Origin: Blastocatellia bacterium
Lineage (GTDB): Bacteria; Acidobacteriota; Blastocatellia; Pyrinomonadales; Pyrinomonadaceae
Direction of reading: 5' to 3'
DNA length: 64,000 nt
Assembly: GCA_013697915.1 (NCBI GenBank)
Contig: JACCVY010000050.1
Location: 1-64,000, forward strand
Shown here: positions 7,605-16,612 of the stretch, piece by piece
Layout: each line of letters starts with the position of its first letter
How positions within the stretch are numbered: position 1 is the stretch's first letter
Made by a program: the position numbers and the translations under genes
Notes under the pieces: generated by a model
The model's database searches: none
Told to the model about the DNA's origin: nothing
Seen by the model: the letters and a program-made list of their open reading frames with translations, nothing else

Positions 7605-8513
7605 CTACGGTTGGGTGGGACTCAAAATTTCATCCGGATGATCCGGATTGCGATAGCCGCCAACGGTGCCGTCATAAGTTTCCAGCGGCATGTTGTAATG
7701 CCGGCCCGTTGTCGGCGAGACCATTCGCTCGTAACCCATCATGCCTTCGCGCTGGGCCTTGGAAATGCGATCCTGCGAAAGATTTTTTTGCTCCCACGAT
7801 TCAATCAGGCCGGAGTTGTCCAGCGGGTGGTTGCGAATGGGAATGAGCTGATCCTGATACGCGATCTTGCCCGGGTCGATCGCGGCTACGCTTTGCGGCA
7901 GCAACGGCAGCCACGTTTTGGCCTGATCATATTCATTCTCTGGCGCCGAGACCGACTGCAAGACAACCGAGTACGCGCCATATGCATTGAGAATTCCGCA
8001 GGTGCTGTTGGCATGTTGCGAGACGCCCTTGGCGTCAGTAAAAGTCAGTTCAAATTCCTGAATCTCCCAGTTGATTCCCGGATATCCCGACGCCGCCGGT
8101 GGCAGATCGCGGGCGCTGATCTGATTAATCTCCGTCGCGCCCAGCTTGCCCATCAGCATAACCAGAAAATCCCACGGAGTTGTCTTTCCCGGATTTCCGG
8201 TCAGCAATATCGAGCTCGCCCACAACCTGCCATTCGGTGAATTCATGTCAACCCCATTGCCGGTTTCCGTCGCGCGCCATTGGGCCGGCATGGCCCAGGT
8301 AAAAAACTGACCGCGCTGAACAGCTAACGGGGGCCTGGTAAATGCCGGCTCATCCGTTGATTCAGCTCGTGTTTTTTCGCCGTTACGGCGCGAACTCGAG
8401 TTGGAGTTTGAGCCAGCGCGGCCCGAGGGTGAATCGAGCGAAAGCAATTTGCAGCAGCCACTAGAAAGAACCGCCGCGAAGATGAGCAGCGCAACGCGAA
8501 GGGTGGAGATCAT
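7605..8513 (-). CDS. Hypothetical lipoprotein (302 aa)
   Basis: The function is unknown. From the ATG at 8513 (AAAGGA eight bases upstream) the protein begins MISTLRVALLIFAAVLSSGC, a clear lipoprotein signal with lipobox LSSGC, followed by a low-complexity Ser/Asn/Arg linker. The mature part has a PsbP-like or 'user-data' style beta domain: FFTWAMPAQWRATETGNGVDMNSPNGRLWASSILL, then GINWEIQEFELTFTDAKG and AYGAYSVVLQSVSAPENEYDQAKTWLPLLPQSV. The C-terminus, SQDRISKAQREGMMGYERMVSPTTGRHYNMPLETYDGTVGGYRNPDHPDEIL, resembles tails that secreted Acidobacteria proteins carry after such a domain. Upstream in-frame codons to 8744 are repeat sequence and not part of the gene. Confidence 0.7.
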   Translation of the reverse strand: MISTLRVALLIFAAVLSSGCCKLLSLDSPSGRAGSNSNSSSRRNGEKTRAESTDEPAFTRPPLAVQRGQFFTWAMPAQWRATETGNGVDMNSPNGRLWASSILLTGNPGKTTPWDFLVMLMGKLGATEINQISARDLPPAASGYPGINWEIQEFELTFTDAKGVSQHANSTCGILNAYGAYSVVLQSVSAPENEYDQAKTWLPLLPQSVAAIDPGKIAYQDQLIPIRNHPLDNSGLIESWEQKNLSQDRISKAQREGMMGYERMVSPTTGRHYNMPLETYDGTVGGYRNPDHPDEILSPTQP

Positions 8514-8740
8514 AGCAGGCATCCTTTTAAGCAAATGGAATTGAAACCGTACATGAAAGAACGAACGCAGCAAAGTGCTAAGGCAAGCAAGTTTGAACAA
8601 GATGACTCTAGCCCTCACTTGGGGCCGGTTTAGTTTCGTCTTTGTTCCATGCAGCGTATCGTAAATCGTGAATCGTAATTGGTAAATAGATGCTATGGGG
8701 TGCTGCGTGAAAGCGGGTCGCCGCCGGACCAAATTCGCGC

Positions 8741-9583
8741 TCATTGCGGCCTTGACGATCGAGGTGCCGGTAACTTCTCTACTCGCTCAGCCAGGCGTGC
8801 GTCACCAATCTTTTCAGTCCATTCGGCAAACGACGACGCCGGTCCTTTCCAGCGTAATTCATCGACCTTGCGGAATAGCGGCGCGTCGGTGCGCAAGGTT
8901 GCCAAATCCTTGAACAGCAGCGCGGGTGCCAGGTTCCCATCTTTTAGAACACCTGCAGGAAAGTCTTCGATATGACCATGGCGGCCGATAAGCGCGGCCG
9001 CGGTCTTCGCTCCCAGTCCCGGGATTCCGGGGTAACCGTCCGCCGAGTCCCCGACGAGCGCGAGAAAGTCGGCTATGAACTCCGGCGCGACGCCAAATTT
9101 GGCGCGAATGGCTTGCTCGTCGCGGATCTCGTTCTTTCTGCGATCGATTTGCACGACGCGATCAGTGACGACACATTGGGCCAGATCCTTGTCCGGAGTC
9201 CAAATGCAAACCTTTTCCGCTCGCTTATCTTTCGCCGCGAGATACGCCGCGGAGGCAAGCGCATCGTCAGCCTCGAGTTCGACCATCGGCCATACCACAA
9301 CGCCCATCGCGGTCAGCGCTTCTTCCAACGGATGAAATTGGGCCCACAGAGCGCGCTCGATGCCGGCGCCCGTTTTGTAACCGGGCCAAAGATCGTTGCG
9401 AAAGGATTCAATGATGTGATCGGTGGCGACGCCCAGGTGCGTGGCGCCATCTTCGATCATCTTGGCCATCATGTTGAGCACGCCGGACACTGCGCCAAAG
9501 GGCGGATCAGTTTTCTTGAAGCGCCGGATGCCGTAGAAGTGACGAAAGAGTTCGTAGGTGCCGTCGATGAGATGGACAATCAT
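8741..9583 (-). CDS. Stand-alone 5'-3' exonuclease (PolA N-terminal/FEN-like)
   Basis: This 280-residue protein corresponds to the 5'-nuclease domain of DNA polymerase I without the polymerase. Metal-binding acidic positions are visible in HLIDGTYELFR (Asp7), VELEADDALAS, IWTPDKDLAQ and ALVGDSADGYPGIPGLGAKTAAALI, the last including the helix-3-turn-helix that grips duplex DNA. It should remove RNA primers or 5' flaps, or act in repair. Stand-alone copies occur in many bacteria beside a full PolA. The gene overlaps nothing; its 3' end borders the untranslated leader of the lipoprotein gene. Confidence 0.88.
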   Translation of the reverse strand: MIVHLIDGTYELFRHFYGIRRFKKTDPPFGAVSGVLNMMAKMIEDGATHLGVATDHIIESFRNDLWPGYKTGAGIERALWAQFHPLEEALTAMGVVVWPMVELEADDALASAAYLAAKDKRAEKVCIWTPDKDLAQCVVTDRVVQIDRRKNEIRDEQAIRAKFGVAPEFIADFLALVGDSADGYPGIPGLGAKTAAALIGRHGHIEDFPAGVLKDGNLAPALLFKDLATLRTDAPLFRKVDELRWKGPASSFAEWTEKIGDARLAERVEKLPAPRSSRPQ

Positions 9584-9611
9584 TGGCTGGGTGTTGGGTG
9601 TGGGAAGACAG

Positions 9612-9661
9612 AGAATCGAATCAAATCTCGAATCTCGAATCTCGAATTCCGAATCTCAGAA
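9612..9661. repeat. Simple tandem repeat (family E), AATCTCG units
   Basis: Seven-base units of the type AATCTCGAATCTCGAATCTCG occur in the gap between the winged-helix gene and the exonuclease gene. They resemble the CTTGAAA tracts at 13036 and 49338. Confidence 0.7.
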
Positions 9662-9700
9662 TGCAGAAGATAGAAGTAAATCGTGAGATGGCGAATCGCC

Positions 9701-11917
9701 CTATTTCAAATCCGCCATCCAAATATTCCCCGTTGTTTCGGCATATTCATAAACAATCTGTTGGCCGAGTGGCGACCAGGACGGATAGCGCACATAAGCA
9801 TTCACTTTGGTGAAATTCGTCAATTGCTTTTGTTTTTTGGTCGAACGCGAAACCCAATAAACGTTCCAAATGCCGTCCCGTTCTCCGGCGAAAAGTACTT
9901 TATCGCCATCGGGTGACCAGCCGTAAGGCCAACTTTTGCCTTTGTCGTTGGTTAATTGAATCGGTTCGCCGCCATCACTCGGGACTATGCAAACATTATT
10001 GTCTTGGCCGCGTTTGATTTCAAAGGCAATCCATTTTCCGTCGGGCGACCATGCCGCAAAGGCCGCCATTTCTTTATCAAATGTTATTTGTTTTTGCTCA
10101 TGGCTATCTGTCGAGGTGACCCAGATGTTAAGCGTTCCGCTTCGGGCTAAGTTGAAGGCGACTTGCTTCCCGTCGGGCGAAAGTCGCGTGTAATGGATGT
10201 ATTCATCGAAATCGAATAGTTTTTCTTTTTTTCTGCTTTCGATAGTCATCGACCAAAACGCAGCCCGGTTATCGACTGCGCCGGCAAACCCGATACGCTT
10301 TCCATCAGGAAACCAAGAAGCATTAGCGGCGTCTGTGGTGAGTTCAGATTTATTTTTCCCGTCAGCGTCCATTAACCAAAGCTGAAAGCTGGCGCCGACG
10401 CTGTAAACCAGATAAAGGATCTTTCTACCATCGGGTGAGAAAGCAGGCCATGAATTGCGCGTGTTTTTTCCCTGCGTTAACTGAGTCGCATTGTTATCCG
10501 CGCTGTTGCCGGTGGCAGAAACAGGCGTGGCCCAAATATCTCCCGACGTCGATAGCGCGCTATAAACAATGCGCTTGCTATTGGCCGAGATTGATATTTG
10601 CCGGATGCGCGAGCCGCTCGCATCGAAAACTTTACTCGGTTCTCCAACGGGGTCGCCAGTTCTGGTAAGCCTTAGCTGCTGTATTGAATCGCCTCGATCA
10701 GTTACGAAATAAATTGATTTGTTATCCGGTCCATAAATAACATCTGCCGCGTTTCGCAATTCGCCGGAAAGTTTTTTTAAGTCGTCGCCTTCCGCGGTAA
10801 CAGACCAAATCGACGCAACACCGGTGTCACTTGAATCAAAGGCGATTCGCTTTCCGTCTGGCGACCAGGATGGCGCCCCGTGGCCACCGGCAGGATTTCC
10901 GGCCTGGGTAAGTTGTTGCAGTTCGCCGGTTGCCACCGAAACCAGCCAGATGGTCGATGGCGGAAAGGCGTTGCTAACATTGAAACCAAGATCGAAGAGA
11001 ACATCCGATTGGAACGCAATCAGGGAACTATCGGGCGCCCAGGCTGGATGAGAACCAAACTCAGTCAATTGTTTAGCGGCGCCGCCAGTAGTGGGAATGA
11101 TCCAAATCCCGCCACGCTTCTTCGAATAAAAAGCTATCAAACTGCCGTCGGGCGAGAATGCCGGCTCGAAGTTCTGTCCGCCATCTGAGGTTAATTGTAC
11201 TTCGCGAGCACCGGAGATCAGTTGCTTGACGTAGAGCTCAAAACCGCCCGTCCGGTCCGAACTGAATGCGACTGTGTTGCCATCCGGTGAGATTGAAGGA
11301 TAAAAGTCTAATCCCGACCAGGTGGTGATTTGTATAGTCCGGCTGACGGCAGAAGTGTCCCGTGCTCTGCCTCTATTGCCGGCAAGCCAGAAGCCCAGCA
11401 CTCCCAAAGCGGATAATGCGAGCAGGATGGCTACCCACCACGATCTATTTTTGCGCCTGTCTTTGGCCAGATCGCCTTGCGTGACCGTGCTTTTGTGCTC
11501 GACAGTTTTTTGACCTGCATTTGCATGAAGAACACCAAGTTCGCTAACGGCGAACGTTTCGCGTACATCCGCGACGAACTGGTAGCCTCTGCCGGGCACG
11601 GTGACAATAAAACGGTGCTCCTGTGGCTTTTCGCCAAACACTTTGCGTAGCGCGGAAACGTGGACGTTGAGACTGTTTTCCTCGACGACGCTCTCGGGCC
11701 AGACACTCGCCATCAACTGGTCTTTCGTAACTACCTGGCCGTGCTGCCGCACCAACGCCAGCAACACCTCAAAAGCCTTAGGCGTTAGAGGCACGGTTTC
11801 GGTATCGCGCCACAACAGACGCTTCTCCACATCTAGACGGAACGCGCCGAACTCAAGTACGCGCGGCAAGACGTCGCCATTGGCTGGACTCAGGACTCTT
11901 AAGGAATTTTCAGACAC
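9701..11917 (-). CDS. Winged-helix regulator fused through one membrane helix to a TolB/PD40 beta-propeller
   Basis: The 738-residue protein joins an OmpR/PhoB-type winged-helix DNA-binding domain (about residues 20-118: FGAFRLDVEKRLL, LTPKAFEVLLALVRQHGQVVTKDQL, VHVSALRKVFGE, GRGYQFV) to a single transmembrane helix (WWVAILLALSALGVLGFWLA, about 160-180). An extracytoplasmic propeller follows with repeated SPDG(K/N)xxxF blades such as SISPDGNTVAFSSDR and WSPDGKWIAFE. The layout is CadC/ToxR-like: a membrane-bound transcription factor with a sensor propeller, here without a phosphorylation domain. Such fusions are abundant in Acidobacteriota. It is divergent from the TPR protein gene at 12075 with 157 bp between, so that gene is a possible target. 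The ligand is unknown. Confidence 0.88.
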   Translation of the reverse strand: MSENSLRVLSPANGDVLPRVLEFGAFRLDVEKRLLWRDTETVPLTPKAFEVLLALVRQHGQVVTKDQLMASVWPESVVEENSLNVHVSALRKVFGEKPQEHRFIVTVPGRGYQFVADVRETFAVSELGVLHANAGQKTVEHKSTVTQGDLAKDRRKNRSWWVAILLALSALGVLGFWLAGNRGRARDTSAVSRTIQITTWSGLDFYPSISPDGNTVAFSSDRTGGFELYVKQLISGAREVQLTSDGGQNFEPAFSPDGSLIAFYSKKRGGIWIIPTTGGAAKQLTEFGSHPAWAPDSSLIAFQSDVLFDLGFNVSNAFPPSTIWLVSVATGELQQLTQAGNPAGGHGAPSWSPDGKRIAFDSSDTGVASIWSVTAEGDDLKKLSGELRNAADVIYGPDNKSIYFVTDRGDSIQQLRLTRTGDPVGEPSKVFDASGSRIRQISISANSKRIVYSALSTSGDIWATPVSATGNSADNNATQLTQGKNTRNSWPAFSPDGRKILYLVYSVGASFQLWLMDADGKNKSELTTDAANASWFPDGKRIGFAGAVDNRAAFWSMTIESRKKEKLFDFDEYIHYTRLSPDGKQVAFNLARSGTLNIWVTSTDSHEQKQITFDKEMAAFAAWSPDGKWIAFEIKRGQDNNVCIVPSDGGEPIQLTNDKGKSWPYGWSPDGDKVLFAGERDGIWNVYWVSRSTKKQKQLTNFTKVNAYVRYPSWSPLGQQIVYEYAETTGNIWMADLK

Positions 11918-12074
11918 TTTTAAGGTTTCTCAAAGACGTGGGCAAAGATAGTCGCTAGCGTGCCAACCGGAGGGAGGAAGTGCGCGTCGTTTGCAGTTGA
12001 AGAAGGCTACTTCATCAAGCGCCGACACTTTACTCCCGCCCATATTTCAAGTCAATAAATTGGAGCGCACGACT

Positions 12075-12974
12075 ATGAATCGCACCCGTCTTTTGGCCAG
12101 TCAACTAGTTGCCGCAATCGTTCTCCTCTTTGGGACGCTGACTGTGGCGGCGCAGGTGTCAAAGGAACAGAGCACGAAGCCCACACCTGAAAACCACCAA
12201 GCGCATGCCATCGCGGATCTGGCTTTGCAACGCGTCAATTCGGGTCGCTACGATGAGGCTATAGAAATATTCAAAGACGCCTTACGGCTGGCACCCAACG
12301 AGGCCCTCATTTACAACAATCTCGGATTCACTTACGCCGTTCTTAAGCGCTTCGATGAAGCCACCGTTGCCTTGAGGCGAGCTGTCACGTTAAAACCGGA
12401 CTTCGCCAATGCATATTACAACCAGGGTCGCGTTTACGGCGAAACCGGTCGCGATGTCGAAGCGCTCGCGGAGTTTAGTCGTGCGGTAGAGCTGGCTCCG
12501 GCTTTCGGACTTGCACGCGTTGAATTGTGCGGAACTCATCTTGCGTTGGGACATAACGAGGAAGCCGTCGCGTGCTACGAGGCTTTGCTGGAACTTGGCA
12601 CACAGGACGCAGAGACGCGCTCGAACTACGGCTACGCATTGACCAGGACAAAGCAGTACAAGAAAGCAATCGTCACGTTAAGTGAAACGGTACGCCTGTT
12701 TCCCAATTACGCAGGCGCCTATAACAATCTTGGAAGCGCCTTCATCCAAACACGGCGATACGATCAAGCCGTCCTCGCCCTTCGGCGCGCCGTCGATCTC
12801 GAACCGGATTGCGAAGCAGCACGCTACAACCTGGCCCTCGCCTATCTCGGGGTTGCGAATGACTCCGCAGCGCTGGAACAATATGTAATCTTGAAACGCA
12901 CAAGCCAAGTGCGCGCTCAGATGCTTTATGAATTAATGTTCAGTAAGCGGGTAGTTTCTGTGAACCCAAATTAA
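12075..12974 (+). CDS. Secreted TPR-repeat protein
   Basis: The product is a 299-residue tetratricopeptide repeat protein with a signal peptide (MNRTRLLASQLVAAIVLLFGTLTVAAQ). About seven TPR units follow, for example YDEAIEIFKDALRLAPNEA, FDEATVALRRAVTLKPDFA and YDQAVLALRRAVDLEPDCE. TPR arrays are protein-protein scaffolds, so the role is probably assembly or sensing in the periplasm, but no partner can be named. The ATG at 12075 is the start that exposes the signal peptide; the frame opens earlier at 11991 without need. It is divergently paired with the winged-helix/TolB regulator. Confidence 0.82.
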   Translation: MNRTRLLASQLVAAIVLLFGTLTVAAQVSKEQSTKPTPENHQAHAIADLALQRVNSGRYDEAIEIFKDALRLAPNEALIYNNLGFTYAVLKRFDEATVALRRAVTLKPDFANAYYNQGRVYGETGRDVEALAEFSRAVELAPAFGLARVELCGTHLALGHNEEAVACYEALLELGTQDAETRSNYGYALTRTKQYKKAIVTLSETVRLFPNYAGAYNNLGSAFIQTRRYDQAVLALRRAVDLEPDCEAARYNLALAYLGVANDSAALEQYVILKRTSQVRAQMLYELMFSKRVVSVNPN

Positions 12975-13035
12975 GGTGTGGGGGCGGGGGGCCGGCGTCA
13001 GAAGTCAGGGTCGGAAACGGGACTCCGATACCGAG

Positions 13036-13085
13036 ATCGAAACTCGGAACTCAGAACTGAAAACTTGAAACTCGAAACTTGAAAC
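13036..13085. repeat. Simple tandem repeat (family E), CTTGAAA/CTCGAAA units
   Basis: Degenerate units GAACTCAGAACTGAAAACTTG and CTCGAAACTTGAAACTT run up to the stop codon of the VOC pseudogene. They match the CTTGAAA tract before the thioesterase gene at 49414. Confidence 0.7.
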
Positions 13086-13461
13086 TTAATCTTGCAGCAC
13101 TGAAATAATATTGCCGGCCGGATCTTTGAACCACGCGATGGTCGGCCCAACCTCGCCGCGGTGAATTCCCTTCTCGTCCGTCTTGATGGGTCCGTCGTAC
13201 TGCTCAAAACGCACGCCGCGTTTTGTCAGTTCATCCACCACCGCTTCAATATTCGTTACCACAAAATTCAGTATGGTAAAAGTCGCCGGCGTGTGATTGG
13301 TTTCGGATAAACCAAAACTGCCGCGCCGCCCGCGAGATGCAACTGCAAATGGGTCATCTCCGTTTCGGATACTTCGAGTCCCAATGTTTGCGCGTAAAAT
13401 TCCTTCGCCTTTTGCAAATCGTTCACCGAAAAACCGGAAACGCTTTCGTTTCCTTAAACAT
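13086..13461 (-). pseudogene. VOC/glyoxalase-family gene with two frameshifts
   Basis: Reading from the ATG at 13461, the protein starts MFKETKAF and then needs a frame change near 13437 to continue as [25 protein letters not shown] second change near 13298 is needed to go from VYPKPN to [35 protein letters not shown]. It ends [20 protein letters not shown], the standard last strand of vicinal oxygen chelate proteins. Each break is explained by one missing base. Restored, the gene would encode 125 residues, the normal length of a one-module VOC dimer subunit. Either it has decayed or the assembly has two single-base deletions. No functional product is expected as written. Confidence 0.8.
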
Positions 13462-13617
13462 GCAATTCCTCCATGGGATGAACATCCCTCAAATATTTTC
13501 TAGCACAAAATGCCAAAGGGCACGGTCGCGACCGTGCCCGAAATTACCATGATGATCAGCAAAGCCCCAGCTTGCGCGCGTGGGCCTGCTATTTTGACTG
13601 CCCAGCGCCGTTAGCGA

Positions 13618-14574
13618 TTACGGCTTGTTGCTGACCGGCGTTGCGCGCTGGCTTTGGCTCATACCACGATTGAGCAGCATCTTGACTTCAACGCGCCGAT
13701 TCTGTGCGCGGCCTGCCACCGTCGTGTTATCGGCTACAGCTTCTGTTTTGCCGTAACCCATTGGTGTTACAAAGCGGCGCAGCGGAATCTTATGATTCAC
13801 TGCCAGGTATTGGATCACCGCATCGGCACGTTCGCGGCTCAGGCGAAAGTTCTTTGCTTCGCCGCCAGTCGAATCTGTATGGCCGGAAACCTCGATCGAG
13901 TAAGCCTTGGCGTTTGCGGCCTTGGCTGCAAACTCGTCCAGGTGTTGCTTTGCTTCAGGAGAAAGCACCGCGCTGTTGACGCGGAAGGTCACCGCGACAT
14001 TTTCCTGCACGTCGTATTCATCGAGATCGTTAATACGTGTGTTCGCAGCGGCCGCCTCATTACGCGCTTCGGCAGCGACGGCGTAGAGTTCGTCCATCTG
14101 ACCCGCCATGCGCTGCTGGTTTTCTTCAACCGGAGTCACTCGCGTATCCGAAGTAATCGCGGCCCGCATATCCGACTCATCAAACCTAATCTTGTCGGCG
14201 ACCAGTTGGCCCTGTGAATCGCCGCGGCCTTCAACTTCCACGATCAATCCGCGCAGGATTTCGGTCACCGGATACTTTTTGCCGCTGCGAAGAAAACCAC
14301 CATTCGCCTTGACGCTGGTGTTGTCGGTTATGAGTACTTGATAGTCGGTGCGATTGCGGTCGCGTATTCTGAAGGTCTCGCCGTCGCGCGCGATCACCAC
14401 TCCTTTGAATTTCAGCTTCGCGCCGTTTGGAATGGATTGTATGTTGCGCTCGACCGCAGTCGGCTGGTTGGCTTGGGGGGTTGTGATTTGGCCATAAACC
14501 AGCGGCATAACCGCCAACATCAAAGCAAATGCCGCAATTAGTTTATGCAGTCGAAAATCTCCATTAGTCCTCAT
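13618..14574 (-). CDS. OmpA-like peptidoglycan-binding protein with N-terminal DUF5666-like domain
   Basis: This 318-residue secreted protein has a signal peptide (residues 1-29, ending VYGQ) and a beta-rich domain with KLKFKGVVIARDGETFRIRDRNRTDYQVLITDNTSVKANG, like the OB-fold DUF5666 group. A short coiled coil (QMDELYAVAAEARNEAAAANTRINDL) precedes an OmpA C-terminal domain. The OmpA signature is SIEVSGHTDSTGGEAKNFRLSRERADAVIQYL, with the Asp and Arg that bind diaminopimelate. It probably tethers something to the peptidoglycan in the periplasm. No beta-barrel is present, so it is not a porin. The gene stands alone. Confidence 0.85.
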   Translation of the reverse strand: MRTNGDFRLHKLIAAFALMLAVMPLVYGQITTPQANQPTAVERNIQSIPNGAKLKFKGVVIARDGETFRIRDRNRTDYQVLITDNTSVKANGGFLRSGKKYPVTEILRGLIVEVEGRGDSQGQLVADKIRFDESDMRAAITSDTRVTPVEENQQRMAGQMDELYAVAAEARNEAAAANTRINDLDEYDVQENVAVTFRVNSAVLSPEAKQHLDEFAAKAANAKAYSIEVSGHTDSTGGEAKNFRLSRERADAVIQYLAVNHKIPLRRFVTPMGYGKTEAVADNTTVAGRAQNRRVEVKMLLNRGMSQSQRATPVSNKP

Positions 14575-15010
14575 ATCTACTCCTTCAGAATCAGTTTGGG
14601 ATGAATCATTCCGGGGGCGTCGCCTTCGCGAGTCATCCGGTTTTGAGCGGGAGAGTTAAACGAACCGGCAATTATGATGCATTGAAGGGAAAGTTGTGTT
14701 GCAAACAAACGATGGTTGAGTGGCAATTGATAGAAAGGGACAACTGGCGGAAGACAAACCACTCAAGACGGAAGGTTTCAGAGGTGGGAGTTAGCCATTG
14801 AGTGCTGGGGCGGACCACTCAAGCTGGAATGTCTCACAGGTTGGGAAGGGCGGTTTACCCCCGCTCGTTGAGTGCCACTCGCGCAGGAGCGGGGGCAAGC
14901 CCGCCTTCCCAACCATGAGATTGTTTATATTGCACCGTTCCTCTGAGATCTGCGCCTCTGTGGCTTATGTTCTCTTAAACTTAAGCTCGGCATTTGTTAA
15001 TGCCGACGAG
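14575..15010. other. 436-bp intergene without a gene
   Basis: I see no convincing gene here. The main content is the family C inverted repeat at 14839-14914. Shorter repeat-like strings around 14750-14820 (ACCACTCAAG, TGGCAATTG) and a partial family F word (GCGCCTCTGTGG near 14955) are also present. Confidence 0.6.
14839..14914. repeat. Family C inverted repeat
   Basis: Arms 14839-14866 and 14887-14914 are near-perfect inverted copies built on GGTTGGGAAGGGCGG and GAGCGGGGGCAAGCCCGCC. The core is shared with the element at 6893-7095. Twenty bases separate the arms. Confidence 0.8.
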
Positions 15011-15238
15011 TCAGTAAACCTTCCGCTGTTGCACTTTTTCTTTTGTCGCCAACGCAAAGCGCGGCTCGACTTGCGCGTTGTCTGAAGACTCGCCACCGGA
15101 GCTGGCGCGACTATTTGCTGGTCCATAAGCGTCGATCAGCAAGACTTTGGCGCCCGCCCGCCGCAGTTGATACGCTGTCCAGGCGCCAAAGACACCAGCG
15201 CCCACGACAGCGATGTCGGTTGTGTAATCTTTGGTCAT
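15011..15238 (-). pseudogene. Truncated FAD-dependent oxidoreductase (sarcosine oxidase/DAO-like) fragment
   Basis: The first 45 residues are a normal DAO-type flavoenzyme N-terminus: [21 protein letters not shown] is a Rossmann dinucleotide-binding fold with GxGxxG, followed by [20 protein letters not shown]. That matches sarcosine-oxidase-like proteins, which continue with RIIR. Here the sequence changes to [10 protein letters not shown] and a TGA ends it at 75 residues, while the full family has about 370. No continuation is found downstream in any frame I checked, so the gene has lost its 3' part by deletion. The remnant cannot fold as an enzyme. A family B element lies just upstream. Confidence 0.75.
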
Positions 15239-15268
15239 ATTAGCGCTTGCCTGGAATATGAGCGCCCA

Positions 15269-15420
15269 TTGCGGCTTGCCGCCGCACAGTGCGGAAAGGC
15301 TCGGCCTTTCCGGAAGCGATCTCCCACTTCTTTTCCTGAGGCTGAGCCTCAGGAAAGAGTCTTAACGGAAACTCAGCGGAAAGCCATAGGCATTCCGCAC
15401 TGTGCGGCGACAAGTCGCAA
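15269..15420. repeat. Family B nested-hairpin element
   Basis: Outer arms 15269-15300 and 15389-15420 pair over about 32 bases (GCCGCCGCACAGTGCGGAA against its complement). Inside are two perfect hairpins: GGAAAGGC-TC-GGCCTTTCC (15293-15311) and TTCCTGAGGCTGAGCCTCAG (from 15333). Confidence 0.85.
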
Positions 15421-15482
15421 CCAGTGCTCCTGGCCCATGACTTACTTAACCAACGCGCAATTATCTATTTAAGACGGGACTG

Positions 15483-16286
15483 CTACTTCTCGCCGGTGAC
15501 AGTGAACTTGATGTCATCGGCGCTTTCCGACAGTTTCACGTCGTTGCCGTTGTACGCCACCACCTGGCAAGTGTAGGACCCCGGCGACAGTGGTTTTTCC
15601 AACCTGTAGGACGTTCCATCTACTCGCTTGTTGATGTAGTCGTATTCGGTTTTAGCGTCCGTTGAGCTGTCAGCGTGGATACTGAACTTGTAGTAGGCGG
15701 CGTCCGGATACGGATCCCATTTCACTTCGATATTGCTGCCGCCAATTTTTGCGCCGGCTTTAGGCGTAATCAATTTCAGATCGCTCTTGAAAAGGTTTGT
15801 GTTAGGCGCAAAGAAAGTCCGGTCCGCCTCCAGTTCGTATTTAGCCGATCCCACAATGCCCGAAGTCGCAAAGACGTAATAGGGTGTGTTGAAGACCCTG
15901 GCGGTTAGCCCTTCGTAAATTCCCGGCGGTACATTCTTAATTAGATACTCGCCGTTAGCATCAGTTTTAGTCGTGAATGTTTCACCGCCACAACCTCCGA
16001 CAAACCGGCTGAATTTTTCACACAGCTTCACGTCGATATCTGCAACGAGCTTTTCATTGAAAAACACCTTGCCCTGGACGTTGGCTTTGCCAGCGGCGGG
16101 CTTTTCCCTTTCAACTCCAGTGGCCGAATGAATCACGTCGTCGGCATCGGGCTTCGACGATGATGACGCATTTGTATTGGAGTTGTCTGATCGCGCAGAG
16201 TTTGTGTTTTGAGAATTCTTGCAAGCGAGCACTACTGCCGCCAAAAGTAAAATCGCAATCACTGTTTCCCTACCGCTGTGCGACAT
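15483..16286 (-). CDS. Hypothetical lipoprotein with carboxypeptidase-regulatory-like domain
   Basis: This 267-residue protein has a lipoprotein signal peptide (ETVIAILLLAAVVLAC, lipobox VLAC) and a Ser/Asn-rich linker. A beta-sandwich of the carboxypeptidase regulatory-like type follows (GKVFFNEKLVADIDVKLCEKF, TTKTDANGEYLIKNVPPGIYEGLTARV), and then a fibronectin-like region with VKWDPYPDAAYYKFSIHADS and PLSPGSYTCQVVAYNGNDVKLSES. Such proteins are cell-surface adhesion or sugar-binding modules; nothing enzymatic is visible. The gene lies alone between a family B element and the 326-bp gap before the glucan synthase. Confidence 0.75.
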   Translation of the reverse strand: MSHSGRETVIAILLLAAVVLACKNSQNTNSARSDNSNTNASSSSKPDADDVIHSATGVEREKPAAGKANVQGKVFFNEKLVADIDVKLCEKFSRFVGGCGGETFTTKTDANGEYLIKNVPPGIYEGLTARVFNTPYYVFATSGIVGSAKYELEADRTFFAPNTNLFKSDLKLITPKAGAKIGGSNIEVKWDPYPDAAYYKFSIHADSSTDAKTEYDYINKRVDGTSYRLEKPLSPGSYTCQVVAYNGNDVKLSESADDIKFTVTGEK

Positions 16287-16612
16287 GCCTTTCTACCTCT
16301 CTTTCGATTTGTGGTTAGCGAATGCAGCAGCGAGGATAGCGCAGCGATCGATTGCTGGGAAGAAAATTTTTTGGGGGACCGGCGGATTTTAGAACAGCGA
16401 ACGCTGCCTGCTTAAGTTGAAGGTTTTACCCGGTGGATCCAACTATTAGATCCCAGGGTAGCCGCGCGAAGCGGCAACCCTGGGCTAAGTTACATAACCG
16501 CTTCGCGGTACAAACACCCAAGTTCAGATTTGTTCAAATCTTCCTTCGTCTGTGGCTGCTGAAGAAAACACAGACTAAAGTCTGTGCCACTTTGCTGGCT
16601 CACAAACCGCTA
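16287..16612. repeat. Intergene with three hairpins
   Basis: No gene is seen. Hairpins are CCCAGGGTAGCCGC with GCGGCAACCCTGGG (16452-16484), AACCGCTTCGCGGT (16497-16510) and CACAGACTAAAGTCTGTG (16569-16586). They lie just past the 3' end of the glucan synthase gene on its strand and may also stop transcription, though no T-run is obvious. Confidence 0.6.

Noticed and set aside
15011-15013. TGA ending the flavoenzyme stub as a Sec codon
   Set aside because: The downstream codons (LVGINKCRA then stop) have no similarity to the family and no hairpin of the right kind follows.
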